A stretch of DNA of 64,000 nucleotides. Source: Acholoe squamosa. Taxonomy: Eukaryota > Annelida > Polychaeta > Phyllodocida > Polynoidae. Of the stretch, positions 55,101 through 64,000 are shown piece after piece. The position numbers and the translations under genes are program-made. The stretch is from assembly GCA_949317995.1 (NCBI GenBank), contig OX439044.1:19926641-19990640 (forward strand). The letters run 5' to 3'. The notes below the pieces were generated by a model, which searched no databases, was not told where the DNA came from, and was given only the letters and a program-made list of their open reading frames with translations. Position 1 is the first letter of the stretch. Every line of letters begins with the position of its first letter.

Positions 55101-57045
55101 TAAAATAGGCTAGTTGAGGTCTCCCAATAGTCACTAACACCCATCTGATAATTTTTGAAGATCAAAATTGACTATGTACGGCCTGGATCCCTGTGTATCC
55201 TAAAACAAAGATGGCCGACACATATGGAAAACAATAGAATTAGGTAGTTGAGGTCTTTCAATGGTCACTAATATCCATCTGATAACATTTGAAGATCAAA
55301 ATTGACCACAAATGACCTGGATCCCTGTGTTTCCTAAAACCAAGATGGCCGACACACATAGCAATCAATAAAATTGGGTAGTTGAGGTGTCCCAATGGTC
55401 ACTAACATCCATCTGATAACTTTTTAAGATCAAAATTGACCATATATGGCCTGGATCCCTGTGTTTCCGAAAACCAAGATGGCTGACACACATGGAAAAC
55501 GGTCCCAAGACTCCAAATAATCTAATGCCACGCCACTTAAAACTCCTAAAAAAGTGCATCATACTTATGTGTACATGTATACATAAATATACATGTAGGT
55601 GGCCTTTAGTGGGTTAATAGTCAGTGGTGCTGAGAAACACACCACCCGCAGAAGAGAACTATTCAGAGGTGGGTGGGGGGGGGGGCTATATATACTATAT
55701 ACCATGGCTCTGCCTGAGGTGTCCAGGCTACCACCACTGTCCCCAGGGTCTACAATAACAGGTCCACCAACACCACCACTGCCACCACTTCTATGTTTGA
55801 CTGATTTGCAAATTTTAATCCAGGTATAGGCATACTCAATACTGTACCTATAAGACAGGATTATACATGGAGAGCGAGGAAGCACCACTATGAGAGCTTG
55901 TATTTAAGAATGGGTCCCCTCCTATAGCCGTTCATTCCTAAGAATGAACGGCAACAAGTACTTACTGTCCAGAAGAGGTCATTTCCCTCCACGTCATACC
56001 CTTGTATGGAGCAGTTGCCTCCGATTATGGCTAATGGTTCACCAATGGAACCTAACCGGCCGACGACCACCGCATTAGCACCATCTGGAGTCTGCAATTA
56101 ATGTAATTGATTTTTGTACATGAGAATGTTTTCATCACGCATGAAAAAAAGTGTCCTCCAAAATATAAAAATAGAGAGAGAAATAAGAAATATAGGACTT
56201 TAGATACCTGGTACTCAGAAAACGTGTACTGTAGCATTATTTATTTACTTAATTTCTGTTTATAGTCTGTATCAACAACTTACTGATATAATCAATGTGA
56301 AAGGTATAACTACTGAGCCTGATACTTTCTATACTTTCTCATATACCGTACTTCTTGGCTCAAAGCCCTAGATCACAGGTCCATTCGCCCATAAAACAAG
56401 TCAGTATCGAAATTTTCTATCTTTTAAGATGAATACTCATTTTACTGTGTACTTACATCTTTGTAAAAGAGGTCTGAGTTGTCATTGACATCATAGGCAA
56501 CTAAATTGGTTTGACTACCAACTACAAGGATGTCATTACTTCGTGTTGGGTGCAGCTGGCCGGCCACTACACAGCTTACAGCCTGGTTAATGTTGAGTAG
56601 CGAGATGTCTCCGCCAACCGTCTCAACCCTACCTCCCCGCTCGGCACGCTGGTGGGGGTTGTGAATAAACACCTGGAATCGATAAACCAGAAGATTTTAT
56701 ATCAAACATACATGTACCTTGATTTGATGATGAAAATTTGCAATTTAGCACACGTCTCCATGGCACCATGCAAATATAAAACAATCTCTGGTGAATTACT
56801 CTTTAGAATTATTATGCATACCTGTTTGCTATAAGCATAGAATGTAGAGAGAGCGACTTACTCGACGCTCTCCGCTTTAAGTCTGTTATGCTACAACCGG
56901 ACAGTAAAAAGTATCATTAACACTTTACCTTGCCAGCTGTTGTGGCACATGAGAGACAGGGACTCTTTCCATCATATTTTCCCACTGTGGTCATGCGAGG
57001 ATTGATCTTGTGATTCAGCTTGAGTGTGAATATTGGCACCAACAT
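40415..57045 (-). CDS. BBS2: Bardet-Biedl syndrome 2 protein homologue
   Basis: A subunit of the BBSome coat that moves membrane proteins in and out of cilia. Nineteen coding exons, all with GT/AG borders, give 717 aa (human 721): 57045-56929, 56672-56457, 56091-55966, 52053-51991, 51820-51638, 51407-51321, 51128-50993, 50607-50510, 50358-50251, 49664-49608, 46217-46184, 45895-45832, 45598-45491, 43618-43492, 42936-42808, 42511-42374, 41617-41505, 41031-40883 and 40515-40415. It starts [18 protein letters not shown] and ends FKIIKTGTS. Residues 1 to about 320 are the beta-propeller ([26 protein letters not shown]), about 325-360 a helix ([15 protein letters not shown]), then the middle domain ([19 protein letters not shown]), and the C-terminal platform and helical part ([20 protein letters not shown]). 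An acceptor at 57065 suggests a further 5'UTR exon. Intron 3 (3.9 kb) holds a satellite array and the intron after exon 10 spans 3.4 kb. No broken residue or frame was found. Confidence 0.97.
41114..41332. mobile_element. TIR element, CCGTAAATCC ends, TA target
   Basis: TA-CCGTAAATCCTCGCGTAT at the left and ATACGCAAGGATTTACGG-TA at the right, 219 bp with the TA duplication, in the BBS2 intron just before exon 18. The interior repeats GTCTTATAGGCGAGGATTTTAC-type words. TA duplications fit mariner-like or related DNA transposons; no transposase. Confidence 0.65.
43038..43104. repeat. (TA)n microsatellite in a BBS2 intron
   Basis: About 33 TA units followed by an impure TTAT/TATA tail that reaches the next element. 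Confidence 0.9.
43125..43336. mobile_element. TIR element related to the one at 41114
   Basis: TACTCTAGAACCTTGCATAT at the left and ATACGTGAGGTACTAGGGTA at the right form diverged inverted ends with GTATAAG/GCGCCTTATA words like those of the 41114 element. Flanking TA bases are included. A further solo end (TACTGTAAACCTCGCATATA) occurs near 49788. Confidence 0.55.
46218..49607 (-). other. Large BBS2 intron (between exons 10 and 11)
   Basis: 3.4 kb without a supported gene. It holds a poly-G run near 46400 and, at about 48870-49075, repeated CTTATTCGAGAC and GGCGCTTAT words typical of an interspersed element. The open frames here (for example 48993-49304) fall in these repeats. Confidence 0.45.
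53237..55500. repeat. 134-bp satellite array, about 17 copies, in BBS2 intron 3
   Basis: Units start with TGAGGTGTCCCAATGGTCAC (or CTTTC/CTCCC variants) at 53371, 53505, 53639, 53773, 53907, 54041, 54175, 54309, 54445, 54577, 54711, 54845, 54981, 55115, 55249 and 55383, with one partial unit before. Spacing is 134 bp apart from small indels. Each unit carries CCATCTGATAACTTTTGAAG, GACCTGGATCCCTGTG and AAGATGGCCGACACA. Units are about 90% alike. Repetitive open frames on the minus strand ([10 protein letters not shown]...) come from the array and are not genes. Confidence 0.95.
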
Positions 57046-59067
57046 TTTGAACGTTTGTTGATACCTGTAATTGCATGAAAAGGTTTTATACCATAGCATT
57101 TCATGCATAAGCTGTGGCCGATACCCTGGTACATGAAGCATGGACACTTAATCAGTTAATGTGCATGCAGATGGAATAAGGTGCGAGGGCACATAGGACA
57201 CACCATTAAAAGATTAACATCGCTCTCATCTAACAACTTAAAAGGTTTTGTGACTTGTGGTCACTGGGGGGGGGGGGGTTGGGAGGTTAGTGCTTGGGGT
57301 GCGGGGGGGGGGGGGTGTATAGAATGCTAATCAGCAAGCTGGATCTGGTAGGATCAACTTCAACTTCAACTTCAAGTGAAGTGGATCCCTGTGTTAGGAT
57401 TCCAATCACTGTTAGGGATGAATTATAGCCAATATGTTGTTGTGGGGGTTTGGCTGGCACTTGTTATCGTGCAGGGCTGGTTAACTCATTAACTTAATTA
57501 AGTGCATTCTAGTGGACATCACATCTATGGAAAGGGGATGGCTAATAGGTGTATAGGTACCATGGAAAAGTGGCCCTTTTGTAGTTTTGAGTGGACTGCG
57601 GGGTCTGACCTGTATGTGTCATCTTTTCGGAATCATTTACCCCAACATACAACCTCTGATTATAGGCTGATACAAACACCTCCAAACCTGTCCATCCCTC
57701 GCCCCCTCAGGCCATTCTACTACAGTAAGCCTAATGCTAGAGGGAGGGGTCGAGGAACATCTTTGAACACGTCCCTGGACAGGTACAGTCGCACACTTAC
57801 AAATCTTGACTTCTAATGCGGGAAGTCATGAAAGAGTCGTCACTGTCATCAGTGTCACACTGGGATGGGCGCCGGGAGCCCATGAAAAGCACTGCATATC
57901 TGTCACTATAGTAAACTGGGCAACTTCAAGACCTGAATTTTGGTACTTCTGTTCCATGGAAAAACATCATATTTTGGTATGTTATGTAAAAAAAAAACAA
58001 CCATAGAATAGGAATATCATAAGCATTTTCTTGTGGGATGTCTAGTTTATTAATATATCAAGTATTAACAATGCCATGTTTGCTGTGACCGGGGTGAGTC
58101 TCACCCTGCCATCAGTTACTAAATTTGTTGTAATTCCTACAATTCTTTGTCAAATAACACAATTTAAAGAGCAATTTATACTTAAAATATCAAGCTTCCT
58201 GTCTAATGAAGAAAAACAAAATTTTACAAAATCTAAAATTGAATGAAAATATTTCGAATTTTTAACCATTTTTTTGAAATTACAAAGTTTTGGGGTACCT
58301 TTGAGAACCACCACCAAACCGTCCGTAATTTTGTTTCTTACAAGAATCTAAAACTGGTTCCTAAATATCTGTGTGCTCAAAAGTGCTAGAAGAAAAAGAG
58401 TAACAGAATATTATGCTCAAAATTGCCGGATCTAACCTGAGTGAATTTACTTCACCGCACAGAATTTTGAGTTTTCATCAAAATATGATACATTTTTCCC
58501 TGTCAAATCACAAAATAATTTATACCCCTAGAACCACCAAACTGTTTTCTGTCTTCTGGTGTCACTGGTTTCTCTGTAACCTCGACTGTTAGAAAGTTAT
58601 AATCACTTATATGGGGTAATATCAAAAATGCACCACTCACTGAGTGTGGTGAGACATGACTTGACCTAATTTTCTCTCACAGAGCTGATAATGACCAGAA
58701 AAAGGTGACAGAAATTACTCCTAACTTTTTTATATTCAAAAATTCACTCCTTCTCTTCTAAGCACTCTATTGCATTCATTCAAGAAGCTTTAGGTTGGCA
58801 AAGATTTCTTTGCCAGGGTATAATTTTCGATTGGATTATACTAAATCTAATTTTTGGGTGCCCATTGCGTCACTGAGTGTGGCACAGTCGTACTTGCCAA
58901 CTTGGGGTAGGCATGGCAGGGTCGGCATTCGTAGCGCCGCCACCGACACCCATCGCATGGCCGCGGTTTTGACGGTCAGAACACCTAAATTTGGCTGGCT
59001 TGTCACTCTCTCAGTTTTGGATAGTCTTTTATAATACCACCAGCGCCTGTGGCGCTGCTCGCTCGAA

Positions 59068-59365
59068 AAGAAGTGGCGCTGTCGTATCCCAGAAGTTGGC
59101 GCATCCCAGAAGTTGGCTGCGCATGCGCAGTGTATGTTTTAAGCCTATTATCGCTCATGGGCCACAAACATCAATGAAAATAAATAATCTTTTAAAAACA
59201 TAAAAACCGTGATAACATCCCTCTCTTCTTATAGAATTTGAAAGGACAACAACCCTAATGATACTGTCCCTACGCCGTGGAAATATGAAACGGGTAAAGT
59301 TATTTTGAAAATTACGGCCAACTTCTGGGATGCTCGACTTTCGGGATATAACAGCGCCACCACAA
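59068..59365. repeat. Foldback with ATCCCAGAAGTTGGC arms
   Basis: GTGGCGCTGTCGTATCCCAG followed by AAGTTGGC words at the left (59072-59120) is matched by the inverted form near 59310-59362 (GCCAACTTCTGGGATGC ... AACAGCGCCACCAC). The loop is about 190 bp. ATCCCAGAAGTTGGC itself is doubled in the left arm. Confidence 0.6.
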
Positions 59366-61134
59366 CTCCTACTGTTGTAACTCTGTGCTTTCACACAACT
59401 TTCACTTTTTTCTAATTCCCTGGGTCACTTTCGCTGGTTGCACTACAGATAGAGTGGGAGTGGCCAACTACGGGATCATCCAACGTCAAAGCCGACGACT
59501 TCCGGGGTAGCCGTTTTGGATAAGTAGTGCAAAAAAGGATGTCATTACCTAGGCACTTACCTAGTTTTTCAAGACTTTATCCCATTAAACTTATCTAAGG
59601 AGCAATGGATAGATCTTGAGAAAAGAAGTGGATCTGCTTTTTAAATAAAGTCTCTATGTCAATTTAAAGTGGAATTATGACCGGTCAAAGGTACCAAATC
59701 AGACCAGGGATGCCACTCACTGATCAAAGAAAATTCGGAAATCATCCTAATTTTCTGGACTCCCAATAGGAAATGCCTACAGAAAATGAATCTCATAATT
59801 CGTAATTCGGCATCTCTGTCAGACCCAGAATTCTGCCATAGTTAAGAGTTTAATTTGGATCCAATTTTGTGATCAAGCAAGATGAATCCATGGTAGACTA
59901 GATCACTGAAATGATTATTTTGGGCAATTTTCTTTTCAGATAAGCAAGATATACTCCCAAGAATGTGAATAATGATACATTTTATCATAATCATACAATG
60001 CAAAAGCAAATTTTTTATGTCATCTTTTCCCTTGGTCTGCGCGGTCTGACAGAACCACGGCAGAATAGCGTCTTTGACTCAGGATGTTTGAATGATCATA
60101 ACTTCCATTTAAATTGTCATAAAAACTTTATTTAGAGAGCAAAACCACTTATTTTTATCACAGCTATCAATTTCTCACCATATAAAATGCATACAATAAG
60201 GTCTTAATTGATAGGTAAGTGCCTTACATGGGGAGGTTGGGACAAAAGTCCAGAGATAATCTTGCCCAAAAAGTTTGCAGGGTCGGTCAAACATACTGCA
60301 GCCCCTTAGAAAAAGAAAAGCTAGACATTTTCTAGATGATTTTTATCCATAAACAGGTGGGAACCATTTATTCTTAGGTGCTCAGTGATTTTCTCATCAT
60401 AAAATGGTTCTAAACTTTTGGTTGAACTTCAATGGGGTCAAAGGTAAAATTCCCTGCATTCAACCTTGTACAAAAAAAAATATTCATTTTAAAGGTCTAG
60501 CCAAGCCTGTTAAAATGAGCCCTTTGTTTGTAAAGATCCTTCAGTAAATAGCTTCAGAATAAGCTTGCAAAGAAAGGAGAGTTTAACACTACCCAGTTTC
60601 AGCTTTATCACAGTTTCACACCTCTATTACTGCAGCAGACTCACACACTGGAGGTAATTCAGTGCCTACAGTAGGTACTTTGACATCGCCACAGTGGAGG
60701 GTGAGAAAAGCTGGCAGGCAGGTGTGGCTCTTTTGGTCAGCTCTCAGTGTGGACGAAATTCGCGACCTCGCGGGCATCGCCGATTTTGGCCATTAATATA
60801 TTGTTTGTATGGGGTTTTGACATAGTTTAGATATTAAGCTACCCACCAGCGAAATCTGGGATAAAAAATTCCAATTATTAACCGTGTTACAGTAAGTTGA
60901 ATATGAAGGTAATATTGAAGCTTTGAAAAACACATCAAGCAATGGAGACACGGAAACGGAAACACCAGACACAGCTTCAGGGCATACTAATCTCCCAGGA
61001 TATGAAATTTCATGTTTCTATCACTTTGCCCACTGATACTTTTATGAGGACCAAAATATGATACATTTTACAGATTTCCCACTCCTCCTCACACTGCTGC
61101 CAGGTGAGTGTGATCTCACATCAACACTACCTGT

Positions 61135-61735
61135 GAACATTGCAGTTATGTTACACATTCCCGGGATCATTTTAGGCCCTTTTAAATTGATCTTGGAGAA
61201 AATGCAATAACAGAATCAAAAAGCTGAGATTCCAAGGATTTCAGAAATGTTAAGTTTTTGGAGATGGACACATTAGAACTTATATTTCTATGCACCTGAA
61301 CATCTGGATAAAAAAATAAAAAAGTGACTTCCATGTGCATTGCCGTCATGTTACACTTTCCCGGGAGCATTTTAGACCCATTTAAAATGATCCTGGAGAG
61401 AATCAAATAACAGATTCTAAAAGCTGAGATTCCAAGGATTTTGGAAATGTAAAGTTTTTGAAGAGGGGCAAATTAGAACTTACATTTCTATGCACCTGAA
61501 CATCTAGATAAAAAAAAAATAAAAAAGTTATGTTCTGCGCATTCCTGTCATGTTACACTTTCCTGGGAGAATTTCACGCCCACTTACAATATACCTGGAA
61601 AGATTTCAATAACAGATTCAGAATGCTGAGATTCCAAGGATTTTACAAATGTAAAGTTTTTGAAGATGGGAGAGTGAGACCCTATTTTTCTAGGCACTTG
61701 AAAATCTAGATGGAGAAACGCACACAAAAACAAAT
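61135..61735. repeat. Three-copy tandem repeat of about 200 bp
   Basis: ATGTTACAC-TTCCCGGGA starts recur with TTACAC at 61151, 61351 and 61553, and GCTGAGATTCCAAGGATTT and TGCACCTGAACATCT recur in register. The third copy is the most diverged. Confidence 0.85.
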
Positions 61736-62849
61736 TATATCCAGTTTAAGTATAGGCAGAGGATCAATGAAACAAATTACTAATTTATGGACCAGTTGAG
61801 TGTACGGCTGGGTAAAAGCTATCAAAAGACCATTTTGGTTATTAGGTCAAGAAACTAGGTCACTTAACACTTTTTTACAGAGTAATAGTATTAGAATCAT
61901 AATATGGGTATGGGTAAATTGCAGGTTTAATCTAATGATCCATGGGGAGTGATTAATCGCTCTATATTAAGCTGTATGACCCTGTGGTAAGGTCAAATGT
62001 ACTGCTTCAATAAGTAGGTAAAAAAACTAGGTCAACTGACATCTTTTATTAGAATTATAATAGAATCTTTAATAAACTGATGGGACTTAACTCTAAGGCT
62101 CTTTAAATCTTGTTTTCTATTGAAATATAAATTCCCAGAAAGGAGTTAAAGCTCCGGAAGGGCTTTTCAAGGTCACCTCAAGGTCATGTGAAGGTCAAAC
62201 CATGATATTGGATAGGTTATGTTATGATCTCCTCACCACTGATAAGTCCAGAAATTTCAAGTTAATCCATTGGAAATTGATAATTTTATGGATAAAATAG
62301 TGTTTATGTCCTGAATTTACATCACAAAAACTGAAACACATTTCCTACCATTTCTTTTATGCTACTTGCCTCAGAATTTTGGACACTATTTTTCTAATAC
62401 GGTATCTCTGGTTCTAGACAAGATAGAATCTTAATTCCAAAAGTTTTGGAAATGTCTGAATGAGCTTAATGGAATGTGACTAAAAGGATCTTTTTGTATT
62501 CATTTTAAAATTTTTGTTGAAGTGCCTACCTAGAGTGATTACCTTCCAACACCTCAAGTCCTTGTATCCTCCAAGTTTTCTACCCTGCTGGGACCAAAAT
62601 GGTGAGTAATCAGCCTCTATATTCTGTAAACAGCCACCAAAAACTCCCAGGAGGAGATACCCAAATCTAACCTTTACTGTTCTAGTCACACAAGATTTGG
62701 GTCAAGTTCAGGCCAGATTTGATTCTGATTAAGTGATTGGGGAGTACGGCCCAACCGAACGACAACGGTAAAAGACTGACTTGGCAACATGATTCCGTGA
62801 TTGTGTTAGGGCAGTTTGAGAAGGATATACTCTGAATATGTTGTATTAC

Positions 62850-63008
62850 CTGTATAAATAACGTTTCGCTCAATAATCTCTCTTGGTACACTCGAATCTT
62901 GTCTAAATTTACATTTTCTTCGGGTGATTTTGACAGTCGCCTAGCAGACCGCAAACATTTCAGCCAGCGGAAGTGTGTTTGGAGAATTGACCCGCAGCAG
63001 ATGTTCAT
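62850..63008 (-). CDS. Candidate first coding exon, hypothetical
   Basis: On the minus strand an ATG at 63008 follows an in-frame TAA and opens a 53-codon frame that ends exactly at a good donor (ATACAG then GTAATAC). The peptide begins MNICCGSILQTHFRWLKCLR and continues with a basic stretch and a polar helix-like tail, which could be a mitochondrial-type N terminus. I do not recognise the family and found no matching downstream exon, so this is weak. Confidence 0.2.
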
Positions 63009-63799
63009 AAATTCTTGACTCCATTTAAAACGATTCTCCTTTCCTTAACACTTATGAAAAAGTGCATTTATGTAAAAGAAAGTCTTTGGTAATTTCTGAA
63101 TGTGCGAATTGCCATTTCCAGCTTTTTATTTATTTATTTGCTGCGTAACAAAAATGGATGGTCAGTCGGCGCGACTACTATTGCACAGTCTATTTACAGA
63201 ATTGTAAAAATAAATTCTTTCTAAATCTTATGAATTTGTGTATTCTAATATTTCCTCACTCTATTATATCATTTTGATAATAGTAAACTATCTAATCTTT
63301 ATTTCAATCCATGCTGTATTTTTACAAAATTATCTATACTTCCCAAAGGGGGCCTAGGATTTTGCCTAGCATTATCGCGCTGGATCACTGGTGCAAAACA
63401 TGGAGCAATGCGTCTGCAGTTAATTGCAGTCCTTTCACATACTCTTCGAATTATAGGCTACAAACTCTGCTTTTACCTTAGACAATGCTCTGCACCATTT
63501 GTCCAAATGTCTCTCTACACTAGCATTCAAAGCTCACTCACATCATTGAGCAGGTGAGTCCGTTTGGAGGTGATATTACATCGGTCATGGATGTGGGGAG
63601 GGGAGTTTTGTTGACATTTTGGTTCTGCCCTGCCCATCGGCATCGCCACGTCGTAGAGTCGTAAACTGGAAAGTGTTAAATCAGTACCCCCCACCATGCT
63701 ATTGGACAGTATATCTTTGTTGCACCTTCCCATTTTATCTTGTATATACTCCCAGTGTGGCCCGATGTTGATAGTTACACTCTATCGCTGGTTAGTCAA

Positions 63800-63845
63800 G
63801 AGTGACAGTTGTCTGAGTTAGTGTCTGAGTTAGCAACTGTCACTC
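63800..63845. repeat. Perfect 12-bp stem-loop
   Basis: GAGTGACAGTTG (63800-63811) and CAACTGTCACTC (63834-63845) with a 22-nt loop that contains a doubled GTCTGAGTTAG. The following 60 bp repeat ACTGA and GACTC words. Confidence 0.7.
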
Positions 63846-64000
63846 ACTGACTGAGTCTGACTCACCCTACTCAGTAGGCGACTGAGGCTACTCCGTAGAC
63901 ACTCCGAGGGAACCTCAGAGACCAGAGGTGTCTGTTGGTAGTCTATCTACTCTGCCAGATTGGTTGGATGCCCAGTTCTCACAGAAGTATTTACTGGCAG

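Larger units (their letters stand above)
57066..62849. other. Right flank of BBS2, no confident gene
   Basis: G-runs near 57270-57310, a CTTCAA triplet run near 57358, and A+T-rich sequence. The 104-codon frame at 57502-57816 lacks supporting splice sites or recognisable content. The BBS2 promoter and a non-coding first exon should lie in this interval, but no clear RFX X-box was found near 57.1-57.5 kb. Confidence 0.35.

Overview
This is a eukaryotic nuclear window, about 60% A+T, with short exons, large introns, dense interspersed repeats and long TA microsatellites. A full-length BBS2 gene and SLC16-like transporter genes point to a metazoan. The general texture suggests a marine invertebrate (deuterostome or lophotrochozoan), but I cannot name a species from sequence alone. 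All exon models were built by eye from reading-frame continuity, GT/AG signals and family alignment from memory; no transcript evidence was available.

Layout. 1-6.3 kb: a minus-strand major facilitator gene of the nodulin-like/NFD4-like type (three coding exons, 534 aa) with a candidate 5'UTR exon. 6.3-15.9 kb: no gene, but a nest of inverted-repeat transposons, including a hAT-like element (8-bp target duplication) with another element inside it, and a 20-bp minisatellite foldback. 15.9-21.0 kb and 28.9-36.0 kb: two plus-strand, six-exon SLC16/monocarboxylate-transporter-like genes with identical intron phases, a tandem duplication. 21.0-28.9 kb, between them: more inverted-repeat elements and a diverged tandem array. 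36.0-40.4 kb: repeats and a tRNA-derived SINE-like piece. 40.4-57.0 kb: a complete 19-exon, 717-aa BBS2 gene on the minus strand, whose intron 3 holds a 17-copy, 134-bp satellite. 57.0-64.0 kb: no confident gene; a foldback, a 3-copy 200-bp repeat and one weak candidate first exon.

The three transporter genes form a local cluster of membrane carriers. The nodulin-like gene is divergent from SLC16 copy 1, and SLC16 copy 2 is convergent with BBS2. BBS2 is functionally unrelated (BBSome, cilium).

The most informative find is a short inverted-repeat transposon family whose ends begin AGGTCGAATCCCAC. At 27.3 and 29.9 kb two copies of the same host repeat each carry a different insertion, so each serves as the empty site of the other. 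This fixes the element ends and a 3-bp target duplication from the sequence itself. A related family (ends AGGCCAAATCCCAC) shows the same 3-bp duplications. No transposase gene is visible. Other points of note are a C-terminal TGG-to-TGA truncation in SLC16 copy 2, a (CTT)n tract of about 150 bp abutting a splice acceptor in that gene, and loss of the expected proton-coupling residues in both copies.
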